A DNA stretch of 50,641 nt from Vreelandella rituensis (GCF_003336665.1 NZ_QPIJ01000029.1:1-50641); one strand, 5' to 3'; counted from the first letter of the stretch, positions 8,750 to 19,238 are shown. Numbers and translations: made by a program. The notes: generated from the letters alone by a model not told the origin.

Positions 8750-9601
8750 TCAGCAGCCCAGAGCATCGTGAAGAGGAGAGACGTTGAGACCGCGTGCCAC
8801 GAAGGCATGCCAGTGTTGATTGGCCGCCGCTGCTAATGCCTGTGCCGCCTGCTCTGAATCAAGACGAGCAAACAGACAGGCGCCGGTGCCGGTCAACATG
8901 CTGGGTGCGTACTGAGACAACCAGTCAAGTGCTTGCGCTACTTGCGGATAACGCAGTCTGACGGTGGACTCGCAGTCGTTACGCCACTCAGGCGCTCCCC
9001 CCTGCAGTGCGCGCGCCATGGTAATGGGGCGGCTGTCGCGTGTCAATTGCGGGTCATTGAACACCACCGGCGTGGCGACGCTCATCCCGGGGTGCACCAC
9101 CACGAACCAGGGCGTATCGAGGGTCACCGGGGTCAAGCGTTCCCCGATGCCTTCCGCCCAAGCCGCACGACCATGGATAAACACCGGGACATCAGCCCCT
9201 AACTGGGCACCCAGGGCGGCAAGGCGTTCAAGACTCAGGCCGAGTTGCCATAGCTGGTTGAGCCCTAGAAGTGTCGTGGCGGCATTGGAACTGCCACCGC
9301 CCAGGCCGCCGCCCAGGGGTAAGCGTTTTTCCAGATGGATGTCCGCTCCCGAAGAAGCGTGGCTGGCGCGTTGCAATAGCCGTGCGGCGCGCACCACCAG
9401 GTTGTCCTCGTGGGTGACAGTTTCAAGCGCAGGGGAAAGGTGAATCTCCCCATCCCGGCGGGCTGTCAACGTCAGGTTGTCGCCGTGGTCGAGAAACTGA
9501 AACAGGGTCTGCAGCTCATGGTAGCCGTCGTGACGGCGACCAACGATATGCAGCATTCGGTTGAGCTTGGCGGGTGCCGGTAGAGTCAGCCCTGCGGTCA
9601 T
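8750..9601 (-). CDS. ispE: 4-diphosphocytidyl-2-C-methyl-D-erythritol kinase
   Basis: GHMP-family kinase that phosphorylates CDP-methylerythritol in the MEP pathway to isoprenoids. At 283 residues it has a normal length. Motifs seen are PAPAKLNRMLHIVGRR near the N-terminus, the ATP loop LPLGGGLGGGSSNAA and LTGTGACLF near the C-terminus. GAGGA lies 7 bases before the ATG. It starts 9 bp after the lolB stop, so the TPR lipoprotein gene, lolB and ispE form an operon that probably continues into prs. Confidence 0.96.
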   Translation of the reverse strand: MTAGLTLPAPAKLNRMLHIVGRRHDGYHELQTLFQFLDHGDNLTLTARRDGEIHLSPALETVTHEDNLVVRAARLLQRASHASSGADIHLEKRLPLGGGLGGGSSNAATTLLGLNQLWQLGLSLERLAALGAQLGADVPVFIHGRAAWAEGIGERLTPVTLDTPWFVVVHPGMSVATPVVFNDPQLTRDSRPITMARALQGGAPEWRNDCESTVRLRYPQVAQALDWLSQYAPSMLTGTGACLFARLDSEQAAQALAAAANQHWHAFVARGLNVSPLHDALGC

Positions 9602-9610
9602 GCGTTTTCC

Positions 9611-10234
9611 TCAGGGTTCAGAGCGCCATTGGTTGATCACCAGGGTAATCCTGAGGTCGTCGTAGTTGAGTACCATGCGGCGTGGCAACCAGAGATCATC
9701 GAGGCGTTCCCAATCGCGATAGTCGATTTCCCAACCGTCCTGTTGAAGGTGGCTGGGGAAGCCGAGTTCATCGGTTTCCAGGCGATAGCTTGCATGGTCG
9801 CCGGGAAGACCGCGCACCCAGTCAGGCATGGCTTCCACCGGAAGCGACCAGCCGAGCTGGGCGTTCATCAAGGCTTCAGGCGTCTCGGCTTCAAAGCGGC
9901 CCTCACCGGTGGTCAAGGAGTAACGGCCTTCACGGCCTTCCAGTACGCTACGCCCCCCGCCGAAAGGGCCGCTGATCAGCATGCGAAAATAATGCGGATA
10001 TTGATTCCAGTCGAGATTGGCACTGGTCGACTCTTCGGAAGTACGCAGCCCCACCTTGCCTGCCAGGCCCCAGGTGTCGAGTCGTTCGAGTGCGGATTGC
10101 TGAGCTTCCCATTGGCCGGATTGACGCTCGCCTTCGAGAGGCGCGCCGGGGGCGGCGCAACCGGCGAGAAGAATGACGGCGAGTGCCGGGAGTAAAAAGC
10201 GTGAAAATGTGGATGACGCTAATAAAGAGGGCAT
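9611..10234 (-). CDS. lolB: Outer-membrane lipoprotein insertion protein LolB
   Basis: Final acceptor in the Lol pathway: takes lipoproteins from LolA in the periplasm and inserts them into the inner leaflet of the outer membrane. It is itself a lipoprotein, with lipobox LLAGC. The mature part has the LolB pattern of an incomplete beta-barrel, with W-G-LAGKVGLR near its start and YDDLRITLVINQWR at its end. The ATG at 10234 has GGAG 5 bases upstream, giving 207 residues; the frame is open further upstream but without a good ribosome site. It sits between a TPR lipoprotein gene and ispE, the classic arrangement. Confidence 0.92.
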   Translation of the reverse strand: MPSLLASSTFSRFLLPALAVILLAGCAAPGAPLEGERQSGQWEAQQSALERLDTWGLAGKVGLRTSEESTSANLDWNQYPHYFRMLISGPFGGGRSVLEGREGRYSLTTGEGRFEAETPEALMNAQLGWSLPVEAMPDWVRGLPGDHASYRLETDELGFPSHLQQDGWEIDYRDWERLDDLWLPRRMVLNYDDLRITLVINQWRSEP

Positions 10235-10278
10235 GGAAACTCCGGAAAAAGTGTAAACGGTGGCGAGAAAGGGCTGCA

Positions 10279-12051
10279 TCATGAAGTACTCGCTGCGGGA
10301 GTGAGCTGGGGGTGGCGTTCAAGCAATTTTTCTATCTGAGGATAATCGCTGAAACGCTGCATGACCTCCTGGATCACCTGGCGAGCTTCAGAGGTGCGCC
10401 CCAATGCATGCAGGACTTCCGCCAGATGTGCAGCAATTTCCTGGTCGGGCATCAGGGCGTAAGCGCGCTCAAGCCAAGGCAGCGCCTGTTGCGGGTCGCC
10501 TTGACGGTAATGGACCCAGCCCAGGCTATCCAGTACCGCAGGATTGTCGGGTTCTTGCTGGTAGGCACGCTCGATCAATTCGCGAGCTTCCTCCAGGCGA
10601 TCGGTAAGGCCAAGGTCGGCCAGGGTGTAGCCCAGGGCATTGAGCGCCATGGCATTATCGGGGTCGTTTTTTAGAATGCGCCGTAAATCCCGCTCCATGG
10701 CTGCAAGGTCGCCGTCTTCCCAAGCGCGCATCGCCCGCATGTAGAGAAGCTGGGTATCATCCGGGGTGCGACCAAGTTCGCGATCAAGCAGAGCGTCTGC
10801 GGAGGCGCTCATGTCGAGTTCATCGAGCAGGCTGGCTTCAAGCATGACCAGTTCACTGAAATATTCTTCAAAGCGCATGCGTTCGATACGTAAAAAAGCC
10901 CGGGCATCGAGCAGGCGGTCATTCTCGATCAGCATGCGTGCGGCGGCAATGCGCGCCGGCATGAATTCCTCTCCCGGTTCGACCTGACGGTAATACAGCA
11001 GGGCATTATCGACATCGTCCTCATGCTGGGTAATGGCGCCCAGCAGATAGTAGGCCAGAGGCGGCGTGTCCTGCTCGGCGACGAGAGGCTGCAGTAAGCG
11101 TCCAGCCGGTTCGGGATAGCCTTCTTCCAGGTAAAGTTGAGCCAGGGCCATGCGAAGAGATTGGCTACCCGCATGCTGTTCAAGCAGGCCATCGGTATAT
11201 GCTTCGGCGGCGGCAATGTTGCCGAGCCGGGCTTCCGCTTGGGTCAGCAGCAGGATGAAACGTGCGTCATCCGGCGAGAGTTCAAGACCGCGTTTCGCCG
11301 CACGACGTGCCGTGGCGGGGTCCTGATTCTGCAATGCCAGGTTGGCGCGGGTCAGCCACAGGCTGGGCTCTTCCGGCGTGAGCGTTGCTGCCTGGTCAAG
11401 CCGACGCATGGCACTTTGCGTATCGCCGATAGCGGCTTCGAGCAGGGCGGTTCCCAAAAGCACATCGCTATGAGATTCAAACGCGTCGACGCCGGGGTTA
11501 GCCAGGTAAGCACGTAGTTGAGCGACCAGCGGAGCCAGCGGCGCGTTTTCCGCGAGAGCCGTTTCGGCAAAGCTTGCCACGTTACCATAGCCGCCATTAC
11601 CTGCGACATTCAGTCGCTGCTCAAGGCTTTCCTGCCAATTGCCTCGCTGTAATGAAAAGTCGGCCAATAGGCGGGCGGGAGCATCCGACTGGGGAGCGAG
11701 CTCGCGCCAGCGTGTTGCCGCTTCCTCCAGCAACGCCGGGTCATTGGCGAAGCGTGCCGCCAGGGTGGCGCGCTCGGCAAGCATCGGAGTGGGGTAACGT
11801 TGAGCGGCATCCAGGTAGCCTCGGCCGGCGGTACTGTAATCGCCGCGCTGCCCGGCCAGTTCGGCGCCCAGCAGGATGCTCAGGCCGGCGGCATCCAGCC
11901 CTTGGGTAATCGGCGGTGCCGAACGCATGGGATCCGAGGGAAATGTCTCAAGTATCCCTTCCTGCGATTTTTCTTGAGAGGTGAACGTCTGGCAGCCACT
12001 GAAGAAAACGGCCACAGCGACCAAGGGGAATAGGGTCCAACGTGAAGGCAT
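10279..12051 (-). CDS. TPR-repeat lipoprotein upstream of lolB
   Basis: A 590-residue predicted lipoprotein (lipobox FFSGC, residues 16-20) made largely of tetratricopeptide repeats. Clear repeats lie around residues 90-330 and 400-570, for example NALGYTLADLG and DSLGWVHYRQGDP with the canonical W/G/Y/A/P spacing. Its family (PA4667-like) is conserved next to lolB in pseudomonads and halomonads, and is presumed to act as an envelope scaffold. The exact function is not known to me. It heads the leftward operon, 45 bp before lolB, and is divergent from hemA across a 213-bp gap. Confidence 0.88.
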   Translation of the reverse strand: MPSRWTLFPLVAVAVFFSGCQTFTSQEKSQEGILETFPSDPMRSAPPITQGLDAAGLSILLGAELAGQRGDYSTAGRGYLDAAQRYPTPMLAERATLAARFANDPALLEEAATRWRELAPQSDAPARLLADFSLQRGNWQESLEQRLNVAGNGGYGNVASFAETALAENAPLAPLVAQLRAYLANPGVDAFESHSDVLLGTALLEAAIGDTQSAMRRLDQAATLTPEEPSLWLTRANLALQNQDPATARRAAKRGLELSPDDARFILLLTQAEARLGNIAAAEAYTDGLLEQHAGSQSLRMALAQLYLEEGYPEPAGRLLQPLVAEQDTPPLAYYLLGAITQHEDDVDNALLYYRQVEPGEEFMPARIAAARMLIENDRLLDARAFLRIERMRFEEYFSELVMLEASLLDELDMSASADALLDRELGRTPDDTQLLYMRAMRAWEDGDLAAMERDLRRILKNDPDNAMALNALGYTLADLGLTDRLEEARELIERAYQQEPDNPAVLDSLGWVHYRQGDPQQALPWLERAYALMPDQEIAAHLAEVLHALGRTSEARQVIQEVMQRFSDYPQIEKLLERHPQLTPAASTS

Positions 12052-12264
12052 GCATTTCTCGCTCAGGTTGCCTGAAGTGTCAGCATAGCGGCTTGCCGCG
12101 GCGGGGCAAAGTCGTGTGCGCCTGTTGGTTCATGGCTGTGATAGGATATATCGCCTTGAAGGGGCGATGAACAGCCCCGACGCGTTCAAATAACCGATCA
12201 AATCTGCCTTACGCGGGCATTCAATGACCATGCAAAGACTGACACTAGCGAAGACGCATAACGC

Positions 12265-13560
12265 ATGACGCTTCTTGCCCTGGGAATCAATCATCGCACC
12301 GCCACGGTGGCCGTACGCGAACAGGTGGCCTTTACAGCGACTCAGCTGGAAATGGCGCTTGCCGAACTGCGCAGCCTACCGCAAATAAGCGAAGCGGCGG
12401 TACTTTCCACCTGCAATCGCACGGAATTGTATTGCGTGACTGATGCTGAAGGTGAGCAAGCCGTGCTCGACTGGCTGGGGCGTTTCCATGGCTTGCGGGT
12501 CGAGGAGCTGGCGCGCTGTGCTTACCATTACCTGGATAACGATGCTGCCCGTCATTTGATGCGCGTGGCGGTAGGGCTGGACTCCATGGTATTGGGTGAG
12601 CCGCAGATACTCGGCCAGCTCAAGGACGCCTATCAGCAGGCACGCGATGCCGACGGCTTGGGTGGCGAACTCGAGCGCCTGTTTCAGCACACCTTTGCGG
12701 TGGCCAAACAAGTGCGCACGGAAACCGGGATCGGCAAGAATCCGGTATCCGTGGCGTACGCGGCTGTCAGCTTGGCCAGCCGGATCTTCGATGACTTTTC
12801 CCGGGCGCGGGCACTGTTGATCGGCGCGGGTGAAACCATCGAGCTAGTGGCGCGCCATTTACATGAAGCCGGGGTGCGCCATCTGACCGTTGCCAACCGG
12901 ACGCGCGAGCGAGCTGAACGCGTCTCGGCCGAGCTGGGCGGCGAAGCCATTACTCTGGAAGAAATCCCTCAGGCCTTGGAACGTGCGGATATCGTGATTT
13001 CTTCCACCGGGTCGCCGCTGCCGATATTAGGCAAGGGGATGGTCGAGCGCGCTTTGAAGAAACGCCGCCACCGGCCGGTATTCATGGTCGATATCGCCGT
13101 GCCCCGTGATATCGAGCCGGAAGTGGGTGAGCTTGCGGATGTATTTCTGTATACGGTGGATGACCTGGAAGAGGTCATCCAGGAAAATCGCAAACATCGC
13201 CAGGTGGCCGCCGACCAGGCGGAAACCCTGATTCACCACGGTGTGGCCAGCTGGCAACATGATCGGCGTATTCGTAATGGTGGGGAATTGATTCGTGATT
13301 ATCGACGCCAAGGCGAGGCCCTGCGCGACATCTCGCGCCAACAGGCACTTGAGCGTCTTGCGCGTGGCGAAGACCCGGCTGAGGTGATCGAACGTCTCGC
13401 CCATCAGTTGGCCAATCGCTTGATGCATCAGCCGACCCAGGCGATTCGTGACGCCGCCTCCCGTGAGCAATACGACCTGCTCGATGCCGCCTCAAGCCTG
13501 TTACTCCCCGCCGAAATGCCCGCTCTTGCCCATCGTCAGAAGGATAATACGCCTGCATGA
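12265..13560 (+). CDS. hemA: Glutamyl-tRNA reductase
   Basis: NADPH-dependent reduction of Glu-tRNA(Glu) to glutamate-1-semialdehyde, the first committed step of tetrapyrrole synthesis by the C5 pathway. The 431-residue protein has the catalytic Cys50 in [23 protein letters not shown] in the catalytic domain, a Rossmann domain with [15 protein letters not shown], and a C-terminal helical dimerisation domain. It starts the hemA-prfA-prmC operon; its ATGA overlaps the prfA start by 4 bases. The ribosome site before the ATG is weak (GAAGACGC region). Confidence 0.97.
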   Translation: MTLLALGINHRTATVAVREQVAFTATQLEMALAELRSLPQISEAAVLSTCNRTELYCVTDAEGEQAVLDWLGRFHGLRVEELARCAYHYLDNDAARHLMRVAVGLDSMVLGEPQILGQLKDAYQQARDADGLGGELERLFQHTFAVAKQVRTETGIGKNPVSVAYAAVSLASRIFDDFSRARALLIGAGETIELVARHLHEAGVRHLTVANRTRERAERVSAELGGEAITLEEIPQALERADIVISSTGSPLPILGKGMVERALKKRRHRPVFMVDIAVPRDIEPEVGELADVFLYTVDDLEEVIQENRKHRQVAADQAETLIHHGVASWQHDRRIRNGGELIRDYRRQGEALRDISRQQALERLARGEDPAEVIERLAHQLANRLMHQPTQAIRDAASREQYDLLDAASSLLLPAEMPALAHRQKDNTPA

Positions 13561-14648
13561 AAGCTACGTTGCGTCAACGCCTTGAAGCCTTTAGTGAACG
13601 GTTCGAAGAACTCTCCATGCTGCTGTCCGAACCGGAGGTAATCAACGATCAGCGTCGTTTCCGGGATTACTCACGGGAATATGCCGAACTCGAACCGCTG
13701 GTTGACACCTGGACCCGGTTTCGCGAGACCGAAGGCGACATGGAAGCGGCCGAGCAGTTAAGCCACGATAGCGACGCGGAAATGCGTGAGCTGGCCCAGA
13801 TGGAGCTGACGGAAGGGCGTGCGCGCCTGGAAGCGCTTGAAGCCGACCTCAAGCGATTGCTGGTGCCGAAGGACCCGGATGATGGGCGCGGGGTGTTTCT
13901 GGAAGTGCGCGCCGGAACCGGGGGGGATGAAGCCGCCCTGTTTGCCGGGGACCTGTTTCGCATGTATGCCCGTTATGCCGAAAAACGCGGTTGGAAAGTG
14001 GAAATCGTCAGCGCCAATCATGGCGAGCAGGGCGGCTACAAGGAAGTGATTTCCCGGGTAAAGGGCGATTACGTTTACGCCCATTTGAAATTCGAGTCCG
14101 GTGCCCATCGGGTTCAGCGGGTGCCGGCCACCGAGTCTCAAGGCCGCATTCACACCTCGGCCTGCACCGTGGCGGTGATGCCTGAGGTCGACGATATCGG
14201 CGACATCGACATCAACCCTTCTGACTTGCGTGTCGATACCTTTCGTTCCAGCGGGGCGGGTGGTCAGCACGTCAACACCACTGATTCCGCGATACGCCTG
14301 ACCCACTTGCCCAGTGGCGTCGTGGTGGAGTGCCAGGAAGAACGCAGCCAGCACAAGAACCGTGCCAAGGCGATGTCGCTTCTGGCCGCCAAGCTCAAGC
14401 AGTCGGCCCAGAACAGCCAGCGTCAGGCACAGGCGGATACCCGCCGCTCCCTGGTGGGCTCGGGGGATCGCAGCGAACGTATTCGCACCTATAACTTTCC
14501 CCAGGGGCGCATCACCGATCACCGCATCAACCTGACGCTCTACAAACTGAACGAAGTGATCAGCGGTGAACAGTTGGATGATGTGATCGAGCCCTTGATC
14601 AACGAATATCAAGCCGAACAGCTGGCAGCGTTGCAGGATGCCGGATGA
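13557..14648 (+). CDS. prfA: Peptide chain release factor 1
   Basis: Recognises UAA and UAG stop codons and triggers peptide release in the ribosome. At 363 residues its length is standard. The stop-codon tripeptide is P-A-T at 190-192 and the catalytic GGQ is at 235-237 ([17 protein letters not shown]), the glutamine methylated by PrmC, whose gene follows with a 4-base overlap. The ATGA overlap with hemA implies translational coupling. Confidence 0.98.
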   Translation: MKATLRQRLEAFSERFEELSMLLSEPEVINDQRRFRDYSREYAELEPLVDTWTRFRETEGDMEAAEQLSHDSDAEMRELAQMELTEGRARLEALEADLKRLLVPKDPDDGRGVFLEVRAGTGGDEAALFAGDLFRMYARYAEKRGWKVEIVSANHGEQGGYKEVISRVKGDYVYAHLKFESGAHRVQRVPATESQGRIHTSACTVAVMPEVDDIGDIDINPSDLRVDTFRSSGAGGQHVNTTDSAIRLTHLPSGVVVECQEERSQHKNRAKAMSLLAAKLKQSAQNSQRQAQADTRRSLVGSGDRSERIRTYNFPQGRITDHRINLTLYKLNEVISGEQLDDVIEPLINEYQAEQLAALQDAG

Positions 14649-15496
14649 CGTTGGATACCTTGGTCATGCAGGCCGCCAAGCGCTTGAGGCAGGCCGGCTC
14701 ATCCAGCCCGCGCCTGGATGCCGACGTGCTGCTTTGCCATGTGTTGGGGCGTGAGCGTGCCTGGCTGTACACCTGGGGCGACAAACCCTGCCCCACCTGG
14801 CAGCACGCGCGTTTCGATGCGCTGATTGCCGCTCGTGTTCAGGGCATGCCGGTGGCTTACCTGACCGGTGAACGTGAGTTTTGGGGGTTGCGTCTTGCAA
14901 CGTCGCCGGAGACCTTGATCCCGCGTCCGGATACCGAAACCCTGGTCGAAGCCGCGCTGGCGCAGGGCTCTCAGCCTGGCGGGCGCCTGCTCGATCTGGG
15001 GTCCGGCACCGGCGCCATTGCGCTGGCCTTTGCCAGTGAGCGGCCCGGTTGGCAAGTAGAAGGGGTGGATATCCGCGAGCAAGCCGTGGCGCTTGCGCGG
15101 CACAATGCCCAGCGCCTGGCCCTGGCTAACGCAACCTTCCAGCTCAGCGACTGGTTCGCCGCTCTGGATGACGCTACCCGGTTCGATGTTATCCTCAGCA
15201 ATCCGCCTTATATAGCGGCCGATGATCCACATTTGATGCAAGGGGATGTTCGCTTTGAACCGGCTTCCGCCCTGGTGGCGGAGCAGTCCGGTTTGGCGGA
15301 TCTGTATCATTTGATCGCCTCGGCAAGCACCTACCTGGAAATTGGTGGCTGGTTGCTGCTGGAGCACGGTTACACTCAGGCTCTGGCGGTGCAGCAGGCC
15401 TTGCGTGAAGCTGGTTATGTCGAGGTGCAAAGTCGCCGGGATCTGGGCGGGCACGAACGTGTGACCTTGGGGCGCTGGTTGCCGACCCCAACTTGA
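14645..15496 (+). CDS. prmC: Release-factor glutamine methyltransferase PrmC
   Basis: SAM-dependent methyltransferase that modifies the glutamine of the GGQ motif in RF1 and RF2. The 283-residue protein has an N-terminal helical release-factor-binding domain (1-75), the SAM loop [13 protein letters not shown] (115-127) and the amide-binding NPPY motif (186-189). It overlaps prfA by 4 bases (ATGA), keeping the enzyme next to its substrate gene. Confidence 0.97.
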   Translation: MTLDTLVMQAAKRLRQAGSSSPRLDADVLLCHVLGRERAWLYTWGDKPCPTWQHARFDALIAARVQGMPVAYLTGEREFWGLRLATSPETLIPRPDTETLVEAALAQGSQPGGRLLDLGSGTGAIALAFASERPGWQVEGVDIREQAVALARHNAQRLALANATFQLSDWFAALDDATRFDVILSNPPYIAADDPHLMQGDVRFEPASALVAEQSGLADLYHLIASASTYLEIGGWLLLEHGYTQALAVQQALREAGYVEVQSRRDLGGHERVTLGRWLPTPT

Positions 15497-15535
15497 GCCT
15501 AAGACAATACAGTCCGATAGGAAGTCAAAAACACA

Positions 15536-16036
15536 ATGAAAATCAAAAATCGAACGCTGGACCGTATTGACCTCAAGATCTTGCGCGCCTTGCAGGAAAA
15601 CGCGCGTATCTCCTATGTCGACCTCGCCGCCGATGTCGGCCTTTCCACCACGCCCTGTCTCGAGCGTGTCAAACGATTGGAGCGCGCGGGCATCATCCGC
15701 GGTTATCAGGCGATTCTCGATCCTCGAGCGCTCAAGGCCAATCTATTGGTATTCGTTGAAATCAGCCTGGAAACGCAATCCCCGGCGGTGTTCGATGAAT
15801 TCCGGCGTGCTGTCGAGGAGCTGCCCCAGATCCAGGAGTGTCATCTGGTGTCGGGGCAGTTCGACTACATTCTCAAATGCCGGATTCCCGAGATGTCCGC
15901 CTACCGCCAGCTACTCGGCGATGTGGTGTTGACGCTGCCGGGGGTCAAGGAATCCAAAAGCTATGTGGTCATGGAGGAAGTGAAAGAGAGCTTCGCCTTG
16001 CCGGTACCCGATATCGAGGAATTTGACGACAAATGA
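15536..16036 (+). CDS. lrp: Leucine-responsive-type regulator (Lrp/AsnC family)
   Basis: A 166-residue DNA-binding regulator with an N-terminal helix-turn-helix (about 12-60, GLSTTPCLERVKRLE) and a C-terminal RAM ligand domain. Segments such as IQECHLVSG, FDYILK and SYVVMEEVKES closely match Lrp proper rather than AsnC, so it is likely a global or amino-acid-responsive regulator. It lies 39 bp after prmC, and its last codons overlap moeB by 4 bases. That placement between prmC and moeB is unusual. AGGAAG lies about 11 bases before the ATG. Confidence 0.88.
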   Translation: MKIKNRTLDRIDLKILRALQENARISYVDLAADVGLSTTPCLERVKRLERAGIIRGYQAILDPRALKANLLVFVEISLETQSPAVFDEFRRAVEELPQIQECHLVSGQFDYILKCRIPEMSAYRQLLGDVVLTLPGVKESKSYVVMEEVKESFALPVPDIEEFDDK

Positions 16037-16794
16037 GACAGTCAATGCAGGATCAAGCGCTGCTGCGTTATAGCCGCCAGATAATGCTGCCGGAAGTGGA
16101 CATCGAAGGCCAGGAGCGCCTGCTTGCCGCCCGGGCGCTGATTATCGGCGGGGGCGGACTAGGCTCGCCGGTGGCCCTGTACTTGGCTGCAGCAGGCGTC
16201 GGGCAAGTGACGATTGCCGATGCCGATGAAGTGGAACTTTCCAACTTGCAGCGCCAGATCGCCCATCGTGAAGCCGATATCGGGCGTAACAAGGCAGTGT
16301 CCGCCGTGGCTGCTGCTGCGGCACTCAACCCGGATTGTGAACTCAGCGCCTTGCCTGTCCAGTTGCAGGACGAAGCCTTGCTTGAAGCGGTGACCAACGC
16401 GGACGTGGTCCTGGACTGCACCGATCGTTTTTCCAGCCGCTACGCAATCAACGCGGCCTGCAGAAAAGCCGGCAAACCACTGGTGTCGGGGGCGGCGATT
16501 CGCTTTTCAGGGCAATTGGCGGTATTTGACCCCCGTGACGCTCAGAGCCCTTGCTATGCCTGCCTGTATCCGCCGGATGGCTCGGGCGATGAAGCCTTGA
16601 GCTGTGCCGAAAGCGGCGTTATCGCACCGCTGGTGGGATTGATCGGGAGCTTTCAGGCGCTGGAAGCCATCAAGTTGCTTAGCGGTGCGGGTAAGGTGCA
16701 CCAGGGGCTTTCCACCTTCGATGGATTGAGCGGCCAGTGGCGCCATTTTCGTGTCATGCGTGACCCCGCCTGCTCGGTATGTGGCCTAGCCTGA
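16033..16794 (+). CDS. moeB: Molybdopterin-synthase adenylyltransferase (MoeB/ThiF/HesA)
   Basis: E1-like enzyme that adenylates the C-terminal glycine of a sulfur-carrier protein (MoaD or ThiS). The 253-residue protein has the nucleotide loop GGGGLGSP (39-46), the DADEVELSNLQRQ motif, and four zinc cysteines in pairs: C174/C177 (CYAC) and C247/C250 (CSVC). C191 lies in the segment where the reactive Cys of MoeB is found. There is no rhodanese domain. Following prmC-type operons is typical for moeB, but here lrp intervenes and is translationally coupled to it. MoeB against ThiF cannot be decided from sequence alone. Confidence 0.88.
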   Translation: MRQSMQDQALLRYSRQIMLPEVDIEGQERLLAARALIIGGGGLGSPVALYLAAAGVGQVTIADADEVELSNLQRQIAHREADIGRNKAVSAVAAAAALNPDCELSALPVQLQDEALLEAVTNADVVLDCTDRFSSRYAINAACRKAGKPLVSGAAIRFSGQLAVFDPRDAQSPCYACLYPPDGSGDEALSCAESGVIAPLVGLIGSFQALEAIKLLSGAGKVHQGLSTFDGLSGQWRHFRVMRDPACSVCGLA

Positions 16795-16841
16795 AACGAG
16801 CGACTGGGGGCTGATGATAAAGCATTGAAAAACGCCATAAA

Positions 16842-16883
16842 AACGCCCGCTACTCTGTGAAGAGTCGCGGGCGTTCTGGTTTT
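16842..16883 (+). terminator. Long hairpin terminator between moeB and ahpF
   Basis: AACGCCCGC (16842-16850) pairs with GCGGGCGTT (16867-16875), and inner ACTCT (16852-16856) pairs with AGAGT (16861-16865). CTGGTTTT follows on the plus strand and TTTTATGGCGTTTTT on the minus strand. It serves the convergent moeB and ahpF transcripts. Confidence 0.88.
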
Positions 16884-16914
16884 ACGGTGGTTTTTTGATC
16901 AGTTGCGGATGCGA

Positions 16915-18471
16915 TCAGTTACGGATGATGAAGTCGAAAGCACCGAGAGACGCTTTAGCCCCTTCGCCTACCGCAATCACGATCTGCTTGTAGGGGACGG
17001 TGGTCACATCACCGGCGGCAAACACACCGGGCACTGAGGTCATGCCGTGGGAATCGATGATGATCTCGCCACGCGGGGTCATTTCGATGGGCGAGCCCTT
17101 GAGCCACTCGGTATTGGGCACCAGACCGATCTGGACGAAAATCCCTTCCAGGTCGACTTGCTTCAGCTCATCGGTGTGACGGTCCTTGTAGCTCAGGCCG
17201 GTGACACGGTTGCCGTCACCATTGACTTCGGTGGTCTGGGCGCTGGCGATGACCGTGACATTGGGCAGGCTTTTGAGCTTGGTCTGCAGCACGGCGTCGG
17301 CGCGCAGCTCATCCATGAATTCGATCAAGGTGACATGGGCGACGATACCCGCCAAGTCGATCGCGGCTTCGACACCGGAATTGCCGCCGCCGATCACCGC
17401 CACGCGCTTACCCTTGTATAGCGGGCCGTCGCAGTGCGGGCAGTAGGCCACACCCTTGTTACGGTACTCTTGCTCACCGGGGACGTTCATTTCACGCCAG
17501 CGGGCACCGGTGGCCAGAATGACGGTCTTGCTTTTCAACGTAGCGCCCGAATCGAAGCTCAACTGATGCAGACCACCCTGAACGTCCGCAGGGGTGAATT
17601 TCACCGCGCGCTGCAGGTTCATCACGTCAACCTCATAATCCTTGACGTGCTCTTCCAGGGCTCTGACCAGCTTGGGGCCTTCCGTGTGCGAAACGGAGAT
17701 GAAATTTTCGATCCCCATGGTGTCGGCCACCTGGCCACCAAAGGCTTCAGCGGCAAGTCCGGTATTGATGCCCTTGCGTGCGGAGTAGATCGCCGCGGAC
17801 GCACCGGCGGGGCCGCCGCCGATAATCAGGGTGTCAAAGGCGGCTTTTTCATTGAGCTTCTTAGCATCGCGTTCGGCGGCACCGGTATCGACCTTGGCCA
17901 GAATCTGCTCGAGGGTCATGCGGCCTTGATCGAACGGCTTGCCGTTCAGGTAGATGCTGGGTACCGACATGACTTCCCGCGCTTCCACTTCGTCCTGGAA
18001 CAGGGCGCCGTCGATGGCCACGTGACGAATGCCGGGGTTGAAGATAGCCAGCAGGTTCAGTGCCTGGACGACATCCGGGCAATTCTGGCAGGAAAGCGAA
18101 TAATAGGTCTCGAACAGGAAGTCGCCTTCGATCGACTTGATCTGCTCGATGACCTCATCGGAAACCTTGGGCGGATGCCCTCCGGTCTGGAGAAGCGCCA
18201 GTACCAGGGAGGTAAACTCATGGCCCAAGGGAATCCCGGCGAATACCACCCCGGTTTCTTCGCCGGGGCGATTCAAGGCAAACGACGGCCTGCGGCTATC
18301 CTGACCGTCGGTTTTCAGGGAAAGCTTGTCGCTCAGGCTGTCGATGTCTTCGAGCAAGCCGAGCAACTCCTGTGACTTGGCGCCGTCATCGAGGGACGCA
18401 ACGATCTCGAACGGCTGAGTCACTTTTTCCAGATAAGTTTTCAACTGATTTTTCAGATTGGCGTCCAACAT
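16915..18471 (-). CDS. ahpF: Alkyl hydroperoxide reductase subunit F
   Basis: Flavoprotein disulfide reductase that passes electrons from NADH to AhpC. The 518-residue protein has the N-terminal thioredoxin-fold domain with its CxxC (C128/C131 in SCQNCPD), the FAD motif [17 protein letters not shown] (216-232), and the redox CxxC C344/C347 (YCPHCDG). An NAD-binding [10 protein letters not shown] and the FAD closing motif [15 protein letters not shown] follow. The length and cysteine numbering match E. coli AhpF. It lies downstream of ahpC, separated by about 200 bp and a terminator. Confidence 0.97.
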   Translation of the reverse strand: MLDANLKNQLKTYLEKVTQPFEIVASLDDGAKSQELLGLLEDIDSLSDKLSLKTDGQDSRRPSFALNRPGEETGVVFAGIPLGHEFTSLVLALLQTGGHPPKVSDEVIEQIKSIEGDFLFETYYSLSCQNCPDVVQALNLLAIFNPGIRHVAIDGALFQDEVEAREVMSVPSIYLNGKPFDQGRMTLEQILAKVDTGAAERDAKKLNEKAAFDTLIIGGGPAGASAAIYSARKGINTGLAAEAFGGQVADTMGIENFISVSHTEGPKLVRALEEHVKDYEVDVMNLQRAVKFTPADVQGGLHQLSFDSGATLKSKTVILATGARWREMNVPGEQEYRNKGVAYCPHCDGPLYKGKRVAVIGGGNSGVEAAIDLAGIVAHVTLIEFMDELRADAVLQTKLKSLPNVTVIASAQTTEVNGDGNRVTGLSYKDRHTDELKQVDLEGIFVQIGLVPNTEWLKGSPIEMTPRGEIIIDSHGMTSVPGVFAAGDVTTVPYKQIVIAVGEGAKASLGAFDFIIRN

Positions 18472-18564
18472 GACAGCGGTTTCCTCGCAATAAAAAAGAT
18501 AACTTCAAGTATCGTGCCCACACAAGAACGCAATGACCTGGGTGGGCCGATGAAACGATGTGCG

Positions 18565-18599
18565 GGAAAAACAAACGCCCGAGCTGGTGCCCGGGCGTT
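18565..18599 (-). terminator. Intrinsic terminator between ahpC and ahpF
   Basis: AACGCCCG (18574-18581) pairs with CGGGCGTT (18592-18599) around a 10-base loop, and the minus strand continues TGTTTTTCC. Partial termination here would give an excess of ahpC over ahpF mRNA. Confidence 0.82.
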
Positions 18600-18674
18600 G
18601 GGCAACGTCGCAGTCAAGCCATGGGTACGTTAAGTAGTGGCTTGGGCTGCTTCAGAGCCGGTATGGCAGGGAGT

Positions 18675-19238
18675 TTAGATCTTGCCGACCAGGTCCAGTG
18701 ACGGCGCCAGTGTCGCTTCGCCTTCTTTCCATTTGGCCGGGCATACTTCGTTGGGATGAGCCGCGACGTACTGAGCCGCCTTGACCTTGCGCAGCAGTTC
18801 TTCGGCGTTACGGCCGATGTTGCCGGCATTGATTTCGACGATCTGGATCTTGCCCTGGGGGTCGACCACGAAGGTGCCGCGCTCTGCTACACCGTCGGCT
18901 TCGATCAGGACTTCGAAGTTGCGCGATACAACGTGAGTCGGGTCCGCCAGCATCGGGTAATTAAGCTTGCTGATGGTGTCGGAGCTGTCGTGCCATGCTT
19001 TGTGCGTGAAGTGGGTGTCGGTGGAAACGCCGTAGATTTCCACGCCCAGCTTCTGGAATTCTTCATAGTTGTCGGCCAGGTCACCAAGCTCAGTGGGGCA
19101 GACAAAGGTGAAGTCAGCCGGGTAAAAGAAGAAAATGTTCCACTTACCCTTCAGGCTTTCTTCGTTGACGTCGATGAATTCGCCGTTGTGATAGGCCTTG
19201 GCGGAAAATGGTTTTACTTCGGTGTTGATAAGGGACAT
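18675..19238 (-). CDS. ahpC: Alkyl hydroperoxide reductase subunit C (typical 2-Cys peroxiredoxin)
   Basis: Reduces H2O2, organic peroxides and peroxynitrite in the cytosol. The 187-residue protein has the peroxidatic Cys47 in DFTFVCPTE and the resolving Cys166 in NEVCPAKW, exactly at the E. coli AhpC positions. Its partner AhpF is encoded next on the same strand. A peroxiredoxin with the GGLG/YF C-terminal sensitivity motifs would end differently; here the tail is LDLVGKI, as in other proteobacterial AhpC. Confidence 0.97.
   Translation of the reverse strand: MSLINTEVKPFSAKAYHNGEFIDVNEESLKGKWNIFFFYPADFTFVCPTELGDLADNYEEFQKLGVEIYGVSTDTHFTHKAWHDSSDTISKLNYPMLADPTHVVSRNFEVLIEADGVAERGTFVVDPQGKIQIVEINAGNIGRNAEELLRKVKAAQYVAAHPNEVCPAKWKEGEATLAPSLDLVGKI

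Noticed and set aside
8739..8764. 8-bp inverted repeat over the ispE stop codon (GCTCTGGG / CCCAGAGC)
   Set aside because: No T-tract on either strand and a 10-base loop, so not called as a terminator.
12052..12264. Riboswitch or promoter before hemA
   Set aside because: TTGGTT (12125-12130) and TATATC (12147-12152) are weak matches and no riboswitch fold was recognised, so nothing firm could be called.
13758..14612. Open frame antisense to prfA, 284 codons
   Set aside because: A shadow of a high-GC gene. The opposite strand encodes a complete RF1 with GGQ.
17434..18375. Long open frame antisense to ahpF, 313 codons
   Set aside because: Same reason: ahpF is unambiguous and the antisense translation has no family features.
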